A DNA stretch of 64,000 nt from an uncultured Prochlorococcus sp. (lineage in GTDB: Bacteria > Cyanobacteriota > Cyanobacteriia > PCC-6307 > Cyanobiaceae), in assembly GCA_902622705.1 (NCBI GenBank), contig CACNQT010000001.1, forward strand, positions 1 through 64,000, written 5' to 3'. Both the position numbers and the translations under genes were made by a program. Below, in pieces: positions 28,131 to 38,109 of the stretch (position 1 is its first letter; each line of letters opens with the position of its first letter). The notes below the pieces were generated by a model. It made no database searches and had not been told where the DNA came from. It worked only from the letters and a program-made list of their open reading frames with translations.

Positions 28131-29072
28131 TTAAATACTACTTGGTAATTTTCTGGTTAAATTTCTTAATTTTCTTAATGCCTTAAGTTCGACTTGTCTT
28201 ACTCTTTCCCTAGAAACTTCTAATAATCTTCCTATTTCAGCAAGTGTATGCCTCTCGTTACCATCAAGTCCAAACCTTAATTTAAGAACATGTTGCTCTT
28301 GCTCGCTTAGATGACTTAACCACTTACCAAGTTGCTCTTGATGCATTTTTTGCTCAACTTGATCTAAAGGCTCTTCATTACTACTATCTGCAATTAAATC
28401 ACCTAAAAAGCTTCTACCATCATCACCATTCACTGGAGCGTCTAAACTACTTGTTGATAAAGCTTGTCTTAAAACAGAATCTAATTCTTCGACATCGATT
28501 TCCATTGCTTCTGCAATTTCAATTCTGCTTGGCATAGCACCAAGTTTATGGGCCAAATCCCTACTGACTTTTCTTATAGATGCTAATCTTTCACTTAAAT
28601 GAACTGGTAAACGTATCGTTCGTGATTGACAAGCTATTGCTCTAGTCATACTTTGTCTAATCCACCAAAAAGCATAGGTAGAAAACTTATATCCTCTTGT
28701 AGGATCAAATTTTTCAACAGCCCTCTCTAAACCAAGAGAACCCTCTTGAACTAAATCAAGGAGTTCGAGTCCTTTACCTTGGTATTTTTTTGCCACACTT
28801 ACAACTAGCCTTAAATTAGCTTTCATCATCCTCTCCTTTGCTCTTCTTCCAATTTTTATTATTCTTTTTTGCTGAGTCGTAAATTCGTTAATCTTTTCAT
28901 TTAATTGACCATCTTCTGTGAGAATCATCATCCTTTGAACTTGATTACCTAGTTCAATCTCCTCAGCAGGTGTAAGCAAAGGGACTCTACCAATATTTTG
29001 TAAATACCAACTTATTGGATCATTACCTCTTCTTTTTTGTGGTTCTGCTTGTGCTGGTATTGATGAAACCAT
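28131..29072 (-). CDS. Group 2 RpoD-like sigma factor
   Basis: 313 residues. The N-terminus has DPISWYLQNIGRVPLLT (region 1.2), region 2 contains ANLRLVVSVAKKYQGKGLELLDLVQEGS and KFSTYAFWWIRQSMTRAI for -10 recognition, region 3 starts LPVHLSERLASI, and region 4 ends with LRFGLDGNERHTLAEIG and SRERVRQVELKALRKLR for -35 recognition. The short N-terminus without region 1.1 marks a group 2, non-essential sigma factor, which in cyanobacteria governs stress, light or diel programmes. Which Sig letter it corresponds to cannot be settled by eye. Confidence 0.93.
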   Translation of the reverse strand: MVSSIPAQAEPQKRRGNDPISWYLQNIGRVPLLTPAEEIELGNQVQRMMILTEDGQLNEKINEFTTQQKRIIKIGRRAKERMMKANLRLVVSVAKKYQGKGLELLDLVQEGSLGLERAVEKFDPTRGYKFSTYAFWWIRQSMTRAIACQSRTIRLPVHLSERLASIRKVSRDLAHKLGAMPSRIEIAEAMEIDVEELDSVLRQALSTSSLDAPVNGDDGRSFLGDLIADSSNEEPLDQVEQKMHQEQLGKWLSHLSEQEQHVLKLRFGLDGNERHTLAEIGRLLEVSRERVRQVELKALRKLRNLTRKLPSSI

Positions 29073-29211
29073 TTTTTGACCTGATAAGGTATTAAAACTC
29101 TCCTACATTTTTATTGAAATAGCCCAATATTTAATACGCGCTTCAGATTTCAAGTAATATTTGTTTATTTATGTGTTTAAAACTAGAAATAACTCTTTTA
29201 AATTGTTTCTT

Positions 29212-30777
29212 TCAAGATATTTGTCTCGTTTTCCTATTTCTCATAATTTTTGATAATTCATCACCAATAGCAGATGCATTAGATCCACTTTTGCATTTTG
29301 ATGCGGCAGATGAATGCAAAAGTACATACTTAGCAAAAAAATCAGTTGTTATATTTCTACAAAAGGTTAAATCAATCGCAGAACTTCCAGCAATAAATCC
29401 AAATAAAAGATCGCCCAATCCAGCTCTAGCAGTCTGAGAATCTGTCCCACTAAGTTGCCAGGCATTTTTATTGTCAGCAATTATGCTGTTAGCTCCTTTC
29501 AACAAAATACTAATATTAAATTTTTTTGCCGCTTTAAGTGCTAATCCAACATTAGTTTCACATTTGATATTAGGGAATAACCTTAGAAATTCTTTATAAT
29601 GGGGTGTAATCCATGTTTTAGATTTTCTTTCCAAAAAGAAATTTGAACCTGATTGAGATTCTGAAATTCTATTAAGTGCATCCGCATCCAAGATTAATAA
29701 TCCTTCAAAACCTACAAGAAAGTCTTTGGATTTTTGCCAATCATTATTATCAATTCCTATTCCTGGGCCTACAGCTAATGAGTCATATGCACTTAGATCA
29801 ATATTCTTTAATGCACTGAATAAAGATGCATTGCCATTTTGATTAGATTGCATAGTTCCTTTTAAAACTATTTCTGGAGAAACTTGCCAAATAGATTCAG
29901 CAACTAACTCAGGCAGGACTGCAGATATAAAACCTGCTCCACTCGATATGGCGCCTTTTAAGGCTAGGTAAGCTGCCCCTGGATATTTTTCACTTCCTGA
30001 TATTAATAATGTCCTTCCCCTTTTATATTTGTGGGAATTTTTTGGTAAAGCAGGTAAATCAATGTTTTTTAAGTCCTGATAAGTAACTTTGAAAATTTTT
30101 TGTTCAATCTTAGATAACTTATTGGTTGGGACCCCAACATCGATATGATGCAATTCCCCAATAAAAGGTAAAGCAGAATCTTGCATTAATCCAATCTTAT
30201 TTAGACCAATTGCTAAGGTGTAGTTCGCCTTTACTGCATTATCTAAAAAAGGCTCTCCAGAATCTGGACTTAATCCTGTTGGAATATCGATACTCATTAC
30301 CTTTCCGTATTTGTTATGAAATTTTTGATTAAAAAGTTTAATTAATTTATTATCAACTTTTCTTTTTTGATTATTACCAAAAACCGCATCAATCCAGAGA
30401 TCTTTCCCAATTGCATCAGGGGGCTCTACTAAATTTGTGACACCAAGAGATGTAAGATAATTAAGGTGGTTAATTGTTAATGTTTTTTTTATTGGGAACG
30501 GACACCAAACCTGGACTAAAAAACCCTTCAAAAAAAGCTCTCGTGCTATTACGGCACCATCCCCACCATTATGTCCTGGACCTATTAAAACAGTTACTCC
30601 ATGCTTTAGAAGAGATTTCCTTTTAAAAAGCCATCTACTAATTTGGATACCAGCTTTTTCCATCAATGCTTCTTGAGACATTCCATCAGAAAACATTTCT
30701 TTCTCTAAAACCAACATTTGCTTTGAATCAACAATTAAATGTTTAGAGTCAATTGTTGGCCATACAATTTCGTTCAT
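29212..30777 (-). CDS. nnr: Bifunctional NAD(P)H-hydrate epimerase / ADP-dependent dehydratase
   Basis: 521 residues with both repair domains. The N-terminal YjeF_N epimerase (about 1-225) has QEALMEKAGIQISRWL, GPGHNGGDGAVIARELF and SIDIPTGLSPDSG. The C-terminal ribokinase-like dehydratase (about 235-521) has KRGRTLLISGSEKYPGAAYLA, AVGPGIG, ILDADALN and SGTDSQTARAGLGDLL-type motif. It repairs hydrated NADH and NADPH that form spontaneously. It is divergent from mnmA with a 46-nt gap. Confidence 0.94.
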   Translation of the reverse strand: MNEIVWPTIDSKHLIVDSKQMLVLEKEMFSDGMSQEALMEKAGIQISRWLFKRKSLLKHGVTVLIGPGHNGGDGAVIARELFLKGFLVQVWCPFPIKKTLTINHLNYLTSLGVTNLVEPPDAIGKDLWIDAVFGNNQKRKVDNKLIKLFNQKFHNKYGKVMSIDIPTGLSPDSGEPFLDNAVKANYTLAIGLNKIGLMQDSALPFIGELHHIDVGVPTNKLSKIEQKIFKVTYQDLKNIDLPALPKNSHKYKRGRTLLISGSEKYPGAAYLALKGAISSGAGFISAVLPELVAESIWQVSPEIVLKGTMQSNQNGNASLFSALKNIDLSAYDSLAVGPGIGIDNNDWQKSKDFLVGFEGLLILDADALNRISESQSGSNFFLERKSKTWITPHYKEFLRLFPNIKCETNVGLALKAAKKFNISILLKGANSIIADNKNAWQLSGTDSQTARAGLGDLLFGFIAGSSAIDLTFCRNITTDFFAKYVLLHSSAASKCKSGSNASAIGDELSKIMRNRKTRQIS

Positions 30778-30823
30778 AATTAGTACAAAGCAATTGAAGA
30801 ACTGTTCAAAAATTTAAACTTCC

Positions 30824-31981
30824 ATGTTAAAGACACAAAAAGATAAAAAATTAGAGAACAATTTTTCTTCTAATAATAAAACTAAAAAGAAAAAAAATAT
30901 TGTTGTAGGTCTTTCTGGTGGCGTAGATAGCTCCCTTTCAGCTGCTCTTCTTGTAGAAAGAGGCTGGAATGTTGAGGGACTAACTCTTTGGCTAATAAAA
31001 GGACAAGGCTCCTGTTGTTCTGAAGGATTAGTAGATGCGGCTGGCCTTTGTGAAGATTTGGGAATTAATCATAAAATAATAGACTCAAGAGATATTTTCG
31101 AAAGAGAGGTAATTAAAAAAACTACTGAAAGCTATGAGAAAGGATTCACTCCACTCCCATGTTCCATGTGCAACAAGAATGTTAAGTTTGAAGAGATGCT
31201 TAATTACGCAATAAACAAAAAAGACTTTACTCATATTGCGACCGGACATTACGCAAGGATAAAAAAATCATCTTATGCCAAATCACTTGATTGCAAGAGC
31301 TTTGTATTTAAGGACTTCCTTCTTCTCAGAGGTGCTGACGAAAACAAAGACCAAAGTTATTTTCTTTATTCTCTTTCACAAGAAGTACTAAGCAGATTAG
31401 AATTTCCTCTAGGTGAAATGAAAAAGGAAGAAACAAGAAAGGAAGCCCTGAGATTAGGCCTTAGAACTGCTCAAAAACCAGAAAGTCAAGATTTATGTTT
31501 AGTTGAGCATTATGGATCAATGCAGAAATTTATCGACAAACATATTGAACCCAAAGAAGGAGAAATTGTGCATGTAAGTGGGAAAGTCCTTGGAACGCAC
31601 AATGGTATTCAGCACTTTACAGTAGGTCAAAGAAAAGGTTTAGGCATCGCTTGGCCGGAACCATTATATGTAAAAAGTTTAGACAGTGTAAAAAACATAG
31701 TTTATGTAGCAGATAAAAGTGATCTATTAAATAGAGAAGCTGTAATTAGTAAAGTTAACTGGGTTTCAATCGAAGAACCTAAGCAAGAGATAGAAGTAGA
31801 AGCACAAATCAGATATAGAAGTTATCCAGTAAAAGGAACTTTAATACCTTTGAAAAATTTAGATAATCCAACTACATTATTTAAATTAATTTTTGAAGAA
31901 AGTCAAAGTTCGGTAACACCTGGACAAGCTGCAGTTTTTTATAAAGGAGAAATTTTATTAGGTGGCGGATTAATTAATTAA
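30824..31981 (+). CDS. mnmA: tRNA-specific 2-thiouridylase MnmA
   Basis: 385 residues. A lysine- and asparagine-rich N-terminal extension (1-24) precedes the PP-loop [10 protein letters not shown]. The catalytic cysteines lie in [11 protein letters not shown] and [22 protein letters not shown] and [19 protein letters not shown] are also typical. It thiolates U34 of tRNA-Glu, -Gln and -Lys. The first part is close in length to other cyanobacterial MnmA apart from the extension. The stop overlaps the convergent lnt by 8 nt. Confidence 0.96.
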   Translation: MLKTQKDKKLENNFSSNNKTKKKKNIVVGLSGGVDSSLSAALLVERGWNVEGLTLWLIKGQGSCCSEGLVDAAGLCEDLGINHKIIDSRDIFEREVIKKTTESYEKGFTPLPCSMCNKNVKFEEMLNYAINKKDFTHIATGHYARIKKSSYAKSLDCKSFVFKDFLLLRGADENKDQSYFLYSLSQEVLSRLEFPLGEMKKEETRKEALRLGLRTAQKPESQDLCLVEHYGSMQKFIDKHIEPKEGEIVHVSGKVLGTHNGIQHFTVGQRKGLGIAWPEPLYVKSLDSVKNIVYVADKSDLLNREAVISKVNWVSIEEPKQEIEVEAQIRYRSYPVKGTLIPLKNLDNPTTLFKLIFEESQSSVTPGQAAVFYKGEILLGGGLIN

Positions 31982-33461
31982 TTTTCCAAAAGAAACTTAA
32001 TCCCATAAAAACTATAAACAATAACAAAATAGGTTTATCTCCAAATTTTGTATAGAAGGTCTTATCGGATGAAAAATTAGGGAAAACTACTTTATTTTGC
32101 TCCACATTAAAATCTAGAAGTTTAATTATTTTCCCGTCATCTTTAACTAAACCCGAAGGACCAGTGTTTGATACAAGTAGATTGTCTTTTTTATTTTCAA
32201 TACTTCTCAATCTTGCCAAAGACATAAATTGATTATAAAGCTTAGTTGGATAGGGATCTAAATTTGCTGCAGTTATTATTAGTTTTGCACCGCTATTAAT
32301 AGCCTTTCTTACTTTTAGTCCATCACTAATTTCGTAACATATAGCTACTGCTAGTGGGGGTGTAAATTTAGGATTAAAAAATCTTGAATCAGAGCCTGGT
32401 TGAATTCCTCCTACTGCAGATAATCCTCTTGAAAAACTATTTAGAAATCTAGGTATTTTTTCACCTATTGGAACAAGTCTATTTTTATCTATAAATGAGG
32501 TAAAAGATTTATCTCCAATTTGAAATCCGAGTAAAGAACTTCTTAACTCATTATTAGAATTTCTGAAACCTCCTGCCAAGGTATTAACCTTTATGCCTTT
32601 AGATAAATAAAAGTTATTAAATAGAGTTCCTTCAGGTGCAACGAGAAGTTTCGCTTTGTTTGACAAAGCATATTGTTCAGCGATAGATAGTTTTTCTTTA
32701 ATAAATTCATCGTTTAATTTTAATTTTTCTCTTGTCGGTATATTAGTTTGCCAAATAGCTACTGGATATTCAAAATTTCTTTTTGTTGGAGTTATTAAAC
32801 CTCCAAATAAATGTAAGAAAATAATAACCAAAAGTCCCAAAAGAAATATTTTTTTAAAATAAAGTTTTCTTTCCCATCTACCTTGAATATAAAAAATCCA
32901 AAATCCAATCAATATTTGTAATACGCATAAACCACTTGCACCAATCCATCTTGCTAAACCAGCAAGATAAATATCACCTGGGATAAGACTCTCTCCTAAA
33001 CCTATCCAAAAAAAAGGTGTTTGAGAAAGTATCAATTCACCAATACCCCAAGTCAAAGATAAAAAAAATACTTTTACTGTTAAAGATAATATTTTCATTT
33101 TGAAAACATCTTCTTTCCAGAGAATGATTTCAACTAACAATCCCCATAAATAAACTAATATCCCACCCAAAAAAGCGCAAAATAATAATATCAAAATGGT
33201 AATTATTAAACTTGTAAGCCATGAAAACCCAAGCCATGTCAATGGATGAAGATCATAAAGCCAAGAATGACTTATCAAGATAAAGAAAAAACCCCAACAA
33301 AAATTTGCTATTCTCCTTTCACTTCCCTTCCATAAAATAAATAATGATATCGGCATAAAAATCAGCCAAAAATAAGTTGAAACTGAAATTCCTCCTAAAA
33401 TCCCTCCTAAACAAGGGTAAAAATATTGTCTTAGACTTTTAATTTGAGTTGGGATTAACAA
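31974..33461 (-). CDS. lnt: Apolipoprotein N-acyltransferase
   Basis: 495 residues. The N-terminal 220 residues contain about six to seven membrane segments ([37 protein letters not shown]). The nitrilase-like periplasmic domain (about 228-460) carries the catalytic glutamate in [10 protein letters not shown], a lysine in [10 protein letters not shown] and the cysteine in [10 protein letters not shown], matching the Glu-Lys-Cys triad. A final hydrophobic segment ends the protein. It adds the third acyl chain to lipoproteins. The ATG at 33461 is divergent from the FKBP gene with an 86-nt gap. Confidence 0.9.
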   Translation of the reverse strand: MLIPTQIKSLRQYFYPCLGGILGGISVSTYFWLIFMPISLFILWKGSERRIANFCWGFFFILISHSWLYDLHPLTWLGFSWLTSLIITILILLFCAFLGGILVYLWGLLVEIILWKEDVFKMKILSLTVKVFFLSLTWGIGELILSQTPFFWIGLGESLIPGDIYLAGLARWIGASGLCVLQILIGFWIFYIQGRWERKLYFKKIFLLGLLVIIFLHLFGGLITPTKRNFEYPVAIWQTNIPTREKLKLNDEFIKEKLSIAEQYALSNKAKLLVAPEGTLFNNFYLSKGIKVNTLAGGFRNSNNELRSSLLGFQIGDKSFTSFIDKNRLVPIGEKIPRFLNSFSRGLSAVGGIQPGSDSRFFNPKFTPPLAVAICYEISDGLKVRKAINSGAKLIITAANLDPYPTKLYNQFMSLARLRSIENKKDNLLVSNTGPSGLVKDDGKIIKLLDFNVEQNKVVFPNFSSDKTFYTKFGDKPILLLFIVFMGLSFFWKIN

Positions 33462-33547
33462 TCTAAAATTACGAAATTAAATTTATAATCACCCATTTAT
33501 TGTACCTTCATTCTGTAGACTAAGTTTTAGTAACTTTCAAAATTTAA

Positions 33548-34120
33548 GTGAAAGAAGTCTTTATCAGTTTTGCAGTTTTTGTTTTTTGTGTTTCATTAAC
33601 TCTTTTCAGTCAATTTAATTCACCTCAAGTCGTTAATGCTGCTGAATCAGAAACTCAGTCAGTTCAAAAAACACCTATTGCAAAATCATCAAATGTCTCA
33701 AATAATAATTTATTTGAACTAGACCCATCTGATCCAAATCCTATACTTTTCGCTATGGCAGAAGAAATACCCTCAGACAACAATTCAAGGACTACAGAAA
33801 GTGGTTTAATTATTGCAGATATCGTAAACGGGGAAGGAGATGAGGCAAGTGCTGGGCAAACAGTTACTGTAAATTACACAGGAACACTAGAAGACGGGAC
33901 ACAATTTGATACCAGTATCGGCAGAGCTCCATTCAGCTTTCCCTTGGGTGCTGGACGAGTAATAAAAGGCTGGGACGAAGGTGTAGCAGGTATGAAAGTT
34001 GGAGGCAAAAGAAAATTAACAATACCTCCTGAACTTGGATATGGATCAAGAGGGGCTGGAAATGTAATACCTGCTAATGCGACTTTAATATTTGAAGTTG
34101 AATTATTAAAAGTCAATTAA
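33548..34120 (+). CDS. FKBP-type peptidyl-prolyl isomerase, exported
   Basis: 190 residues from a GTG start. Residues 1-31 look like a signal peptide ([18 protein letters not shown], then VVNAAES), so it acts in the periplasm or thylakoid lumen. A low-complexity linker (to about 85) leads to one FKBP domain: [55 protein letters not shown] and [12 protein letters not shown]. It is 78 nt upstream of sodN on the same strand. Confidence 0.93.
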   Translation: MKEVFISFAVFVFCVSLTLFSQFNSPQVVNAAESETQSVQKTPIAKSSNVSNNNLFELDPSDPNPILFAMAEEIPSDNNSRTTESGLIIADIVNGEGDEASAGQTVTVNYTGTLEDGTQFDTSIGRAPFSFPLGAGRVIKGWDEGVAGMKVGGKRKLTIPPELGYGSRGAGNVIPANATLIFEVELLKVN

Positions 34121-34198
34121 ATTAAGTAAGAAAAATATCTAAGACTTTTCAATTTAGTTAATCTCCAAGTAATATATATACAACACCAAATATTTGAA

Positions 34199-34672
34199 AT
34201 GTTAAGTAAATTCCTCAAATCTTTCCTAGATAAAAATTTCCCAATGACAGTCCATGCTCACTGCGATGGTCCTTGTGGTGTTTACGACCCAGCATCTACG
34301 AGAGTTGCAGCTGAAGCAGTTTTATCAATGACAAAAAAACTTATTGCATTAGAGGCTCCTTCTAGCACTGATTCAGCAGAGTGGGCTGCATACAGTAATA
34401 CATTTTCTAGATATGTTGCAGTTAAAGAAGAGCAAGCAAAAGAAACAAAGAAAGAGATTCTTATTTTGTGGACAGATTACTTTAAACCAGTTCACTTAGA
34501 AACTTATCCGGACTTACATGAAACCATTTGGAAGGCGGCCAAATTATGCAGTGCATGCAAAGTTAATATTGACTTAGCCCAAGCTGAAGAACTCATGAGT
34601 TATGTAGAAAAAATTCATAATATTTTCTGGGCTTCAAAAGGAAGATCAGACGCTTTTGTAAAAGCTAGTTAA
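34199..34672 (+). CDS. sodN: Nickel superoxide dismutase
   Basis: 157 residues. A 20-residue propeptide ends VHA, after which the mature enzyme would begin with the nickel hook HCDGPCGVY (His21, Cys22, Cys26). Cleavage exposes the His1 amino group that, with the cysteines, binds nickel. The rest is the helical bundle (DPASTRVAAEAVLSM, LETYPDLHETIWKAAKLCSACKV). It dismutates superoxide and replaces iron or manganese enzymes in open-ocean cyanobacteria. The probable processing peptidase SodX follows 8 nt or more downstream, as usual for this enzyme. Confidence 0.97.
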   Translation: MLSKFLKSFLDKNFPMTVHAHCDGPCGVYDPASTRVAAEAVLSMTKKLIALEAPSSTDSAEWAAYSNTFSRYVAVKEEQAKETKKEILILWTDYFKPVHLETYPDLHETIWKAAKLCSACKVNIDLAQAEELMSYVEKIHNIFWASKGRSDAFVKAS

Positions 34673-34680
34673 TCAGAGTT

Positions 34681-35073
34681 ATTTTCAAAAGTCTTTTTGA
34701 TTTTATTTTATTTTTTTTAGGTTTAAGAAAAACCGCGATTATTAGTGGTGAATCGATGTTTCCTTACCTAAAAGAAGGTGACATTGTATTTTTTAAAAAA
34801 TATAAAAAGAATAAATCAATACTTAAAAATCAACAAATAGTTATTTTTAATCATCCAATTAAAAACAAAAACCTAATAAAAAGGATAAATTCAGTAAATC
34901 AAAATAACGTTGAAGTTATTGGCGACAATATTGAAATTAGCGAAGATAGTAATAAATTTGGATTAATAAATAACGAAGAAATAATTGGGATTGTCACCTC
35001 TAAATTAATTATTCCTAAATTAAAAAATTTTTTAATTCAAAAAAACAGAAGCACTTCTTTGAATCCAAAATAA
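34681..35073 (+). CDS. sodX: NiSOD maturation peptidase SodX (S26-type), non-standard start
   Basis: From the first ATG (34756) the product is 105 residues, MFPYLKEGDIVFFKKY onward, with the S26 peptidase strand LIKRINSV. The codons upstream stay open and encode a hydrophobic helix (FDFILFFLGLRK) and then AIISGES just before that methionine, i.e. the catalytic serine motif GESM of signal-peptidase-like enzymes. The annotated ATG would therefore remove the nucleophile Ser. No ATG, GTG or TTG exists in frame between a stop at 34666 and 34756; I give the ATT at 34681 as a plausible start (130 residues, Ser25). It should remove the SodN propeptide. The last 42 nt overlap the convergent transporter gene. 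Confidence 0.8.
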   Translation: MFKSLFDFILFFLGLRKTAIISGESMFPYLKEGDIVFFKKYKKNKSILKNQQIVIFNHPIKNKNLIKRINSVNQNNVEVIGDNIEISEDSNKFGLINNEEIIGIVTSKLIIPKLKNFLIQKNRSTSLNPK

Positions 35074-35703
35074 TCCCAAAGAAAAGGAAAGCCCTCCTGC
35101 TACAGCTATTAATCTTTTAATAAATTTTTGACTTGCTTTAAAGGTAGTAAAAGATATTAAACAAGTAAAAAGATTCATACTTATGAGTGAACCAATCAAA
35201 TATGAAATCAAATATAAGCAAGCGCTTGTTAAAGGTAGTGCTAAAGCAGGAAGAACTGCAAGAAAATGTGAACCTCCAGCTATCCCGTGTAGCAAGCCTA
35301 AACCAGTCAAAGCATGTGAGTGCTTATTATTATTTTTTTGTTCCTTAACATGAAAGTGAAAGTGACGATGGGCAATTCCATTCTCATGCTTATGGGAATG
35401 CGAGTGTATACTTAATTGAAAAGAATTTTTTATAGCAAATACTCCAACTATTAGAAGTGAAATTCCAACTAGGAATTCAGCAAAACTAGAAAATTTGTTT
35501 AATGACGTAATATCCTTAATAAAAATCGCTAGAAAAGCTAACAAGAGGACTCCTGAAGAATGTCCCAAGCCCCATGAGAAACTATTTTTAAGAGCTTTTT
35601 GGGGATTATTAATCGCTGCTGGTGCCATTGCAATTAGATGATCAGCGCCACTAACTACATGCACAAATCCTGCGACTATACCTGTAAAAATTACAGCCTG
35701 CAT
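35032..35703 (-). CDS. NicO/UreH-like nickel permease, probably serving NiSOD
   Basis: 223 residues, about six membrane segments. The first helix contains HVVSGADHLIAMAPA, a His-Asp pair like the HX4DH metal motif of nickel-cobalt transporters, and GLGHSSGVLLL follows. A cytoplasmic or periplasmic loop (about 100-130) is rich in histidine (HSHSHKHENG, HRHFHFHV), and GLLHGIAGGSHFLAV repeats the histidine pattern. This matches urease-accessory UreH/NicO proteins found beside sodN in marine cyanobacteria (sometimes called SodT). Nickel as substrate is inferred from the neighbours. It is convergent with sodX and overlaps it by 42 nt. Confidence 0.8.
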   Translation of the reverse strand: MQAVIFTGIVAGFVHVVSGADHLIAMAPAAINNPQKALKNSFSWGLGHSSGVLLLAFLAIFIKDITSLNKFSSFAEFLVGISLLIVGVFAIKNSFQLSIHSHSHKHENGIAHRHFHFHVKEQKNNNKHSHALTGLGLLHGIAGGSHFLAVLPALALPLTSACLYLISYLIGSLISMNLFTCLISFTTFKASQKFIKRLIAVAGGLSFSLGLFWIQRSASVFLN

Positions 35704-35758
35704 ATATATTCAGTACAACTCTTTTTATTCAATTTTATAGCACGATTTGAAGTCAATA

Positions 35759-36646
35759 TTAAATTGAGTTAAATAATTTCTTGAACGATTGTTCAATATC
35801 AGTTTCTCTCATAAAAGTTTCACCAATTAATACTCCCTTGATTCCAATAGATCTAAGCGATTCTAAATCTTCGGCACAATTAATTCCAGATTCACTTATG
35901 GGAATAATATTTTGTTTTAAAAATATATCTGCATATGTATGCATCAATTCTTTTGATGTTTTTAAATCCGTTTTAAAAGTCTTTAAGTCCCTATTATTTA
36001 TTCCAATCAAATTAAAAGATTTTAACTTTAGAATCCTTTCTAATTCATTAGAGTTATGAACTTCAACAAGAACACTCATCTTTAAATTATCAGCTATTTT
36101 CTTTAAATAAATTAAATCATCATCACTTAAAATCGCAGCGATTAATAATATTGCATCAGCACCAGATACCCTTGCTTTATAAATCTGATAAGCAGAAATA
36201 ATAAAATCTTTGCATAGTAGAGGGAGATTAGTTGATTTCCTTACAGTTTCGAGTATTTCATAACTACCTTGAAAAAACCTTTTATCTGTAAGTACTGAGA
36301 TACATGATGCACCTAATCCTTCATAACAAATTGCTATGTTTTCAGGGTTAAAATCTTTTCTAATAACTCCTTTACTCGGACTAGCTTTTTTTATTTCAGC
36401 AATAACTCCTGGTTTTATTTTTGACTCCAAGATATTTTTGTAAAAATCTTTTGGGGTTGGAAGATTTTCAATCTTTTTGACGAGATCTTCTAAAGAGACT
36501 ATTTTTTTAAAATTCTTAATTTCAATATCCTTGTGCCATACAATTTCTTCCAGAATGTTTTTTGCTTGTGCTTCTCTATGAGGCACAGCATATTCTAAAT
36601 TTTCTACCCTTACTGTTGGATTTGGTGGCCTGCGTCTTATCTCCAT
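35759..36646 (-). CDS. trpC: Indole-3-glycerol phosphate synthase
   Basis: 295 residues. After an N-terminal extension of about 40 residues typical of cyanobacteria ([20 protein letters not shown]), the TIM barrel has [71 protein letters not shown] and GVLIGETFM. It closes the indole ring in tryptophan synthesis. It follows lpd by 12 nt on the same strand. Confidence 0.97.
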   Translation of the reverse strand: MEIRRRPPNPTVRVENLEYAVPHREAQAKNILEEIVWHKDIEIKNFKKIVSLEDLVKKIENLPTPKDFYKNILESKIKPGVIAEIKKASPSKGVIRKDFNPENIAICYEGLGASCISVLTDKRFFQGSYEILETVRKSTNLPLLCKDFIISAYQIYKARVSGADAILLIAAILSDDDLIYLKKIADNLKMSVLVEVHNSNELERILKLKSFNLIGINNRDLKTFKTDLKTSKELMHTYADIFLKQNIIPISESGINCAEDLESLRSIGIKGVLIGETFMRETDIEQSFKKLFNSI

Positions 36647-36658
36647 TAATTTTCGATA

Positions 36659-38098
36659 TTATTTTATTTGAGAAGCCGCCTGTTTATATGCGACCTCAAC
36701 TACTTCGCTAAGTGTAGGATGAGTATGAACTTCTTTAGATAATTCAATTACATCTTGGTTCCTTGAAATAGCATTCGAAATTTCTTGAATTAAATCGGCT
36801 GCATGTAAGCCAAAAATATGAGCACCTAATACTTTCCCATTATCTTTGTTGAAAATCAACTTTAGCAATCCATCACTCTCTAATTCAGCCAATGCTTTTG
36901 AATTAGCCTTAAAGAAACTTTTGACAACTCCCAAAGTAAAATTTTCTTTTGTAGATATCTCTTTAGCTTCAACTTCAGAGAGACCAACTGAACTTATCTC
37001 TGGGTGAGTAAAGGTTGCTGCGGGGATACTTTTATAGTTAATTTTGACATTACCACCGCAAATATTATCAACAGCAATAGTACCCTGCGCTGCTGCTGTA
37101 TGGGCAAGCATTAGTTTGCCCGTTACATCTCCAACAGCCCAAATGTTAGGTATTATTTCATCACCATTCTTAACTCTCATTTGATCATCAACAGGAATGA
37201 AACCTTTTTCTGTTTCAATACCAACCGACTCAAGATTTAAGTTATTACTATTAGGACTTCTGCCAGTTGCGACTAGTACAGCGTCAACTTCTAAAGTTTC
37301 TACAACTTCCTTAGATTTTGCATCAGTCAGTTCTATTTTTACAGGGCATCCAGGTGTTATTTTTGTCGCAAAGACATTTGATTTTGTGTCTATATCTCTT
37401 GCTTGAATAAGGCTCTTCTTTGCAATTTTAGTGATGTCTGGATCAAATGTTGGCATAATATTCTCCAAAGCCTCGATCATGGTAACTTCACAACCAAGCG
37501 CGGTATAAACATCAGCAAATTCAAGACCTATATATCCGCTTCCAATAATTGCTATCCATCTTGGAAGCCACTCAAGTTTAACCGCATCATCGCTAGTAAA
37601 TACGGTCCTATTATCCAAAGTTATTCCACGGGGTACAAAAGGAGAAGAGCCTGTTGCTATAACAATATTCTTACATGTGAAAATTTTATCAATTCCGTTT
37701 TTATCTCTTACACCTACTTTTTGATTTCCTTCAATTCTTCCAATGCCCAAAATAATTTCAACTCCACTCCTTTTAAGAGTTTTTGTTAAATTTTCTCTAA
37801 CATTTAGAACTAATTGATTTGCATGATCTGCGATTTTTGATCTCTCGAACCTTACTGGTGAAGCGTGTATACCAAATTTAGCTAAATGTTCATAATTAGC
37901 TATTTCTCTAACTTTTCCACTTGCAGCTAAAAGAGCTTTAGATGGAACACAACCCTTGTTAACACAAGTGCCTCCCATATCAGAAGATTCTACTATTGCG
38001 ACTTTCAGTCCCTTACCAGCAGCATGTTTAGCGGCATCAAAACCTCCATATCCTGCTCCTATTACGATTAAATCAAAATCAAAACTTGAATCAGTCAC
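36659..38098 (-). CDS. lpd: Dihydrolipoamide dehydrogenase (E3)
   Basis: 479 residues. It has the FAD-binding VIGAGYGGFDAA, the redox disulfide GGTCVNKGCVPSKAL (two cysteines five apart), the NAD-binding IIGSGYIGLEFADV, the FAD-closing NIWAVGDVTGKLMLAH and the interface HTHPTLSE near the C-terminus with the catalytic His and Glu. It reoxidises lipoamide in pyruvate dehydrogenase; pdhA lies 9 kb away. Followed 12 nt later by trpC and preceded 11 nt by a SpoU methyltransferase, so the three genes may be one transcript. Confidence 0.97.
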   Translation of the reverse strand: MTDSSFDFDLIVIGAGYGGFDAAKHAAGKGLKVAIVESSDMGGTCVNKGCVPSKALLAASGKVREIANYEHLAKFGIHASPVRFERSKIADHANQLVLNVRENLTKTLKRSGVEIILGIGRIEGNQKVGVRDKNGIDKIFTCKNIVIATGSSPFVPRGITLDNRTVFTSDDAVKLEWLPRWIAIIGSGYIGLEFADVYTALGCEVTMIEALENIMPTFDPDITKIAKKSLIQARDIDTKSNVFATKITPGCPVKIELTDAKSKEVVETLEVDAVLVATGRSPNSNNLNLESVGIETEKGFIPVDDQMRVKNGDEIIPNIWAVGDVTGKLMLAHTAAAQGTIAVDNICGGNVKINYKSIPAATFTHPEISSVGLSEVEAKEISTKENFTLGVVKSFFKANSKALAELESDGLLKLIFNKDNGKVLGAHIFGLHAADLIQEISNAISRNQDVIELSKEVHTHPTLSEVVEVAYKQAASQIK

Positions 38099-38109
38099 TT
38101 TTTATTTAT

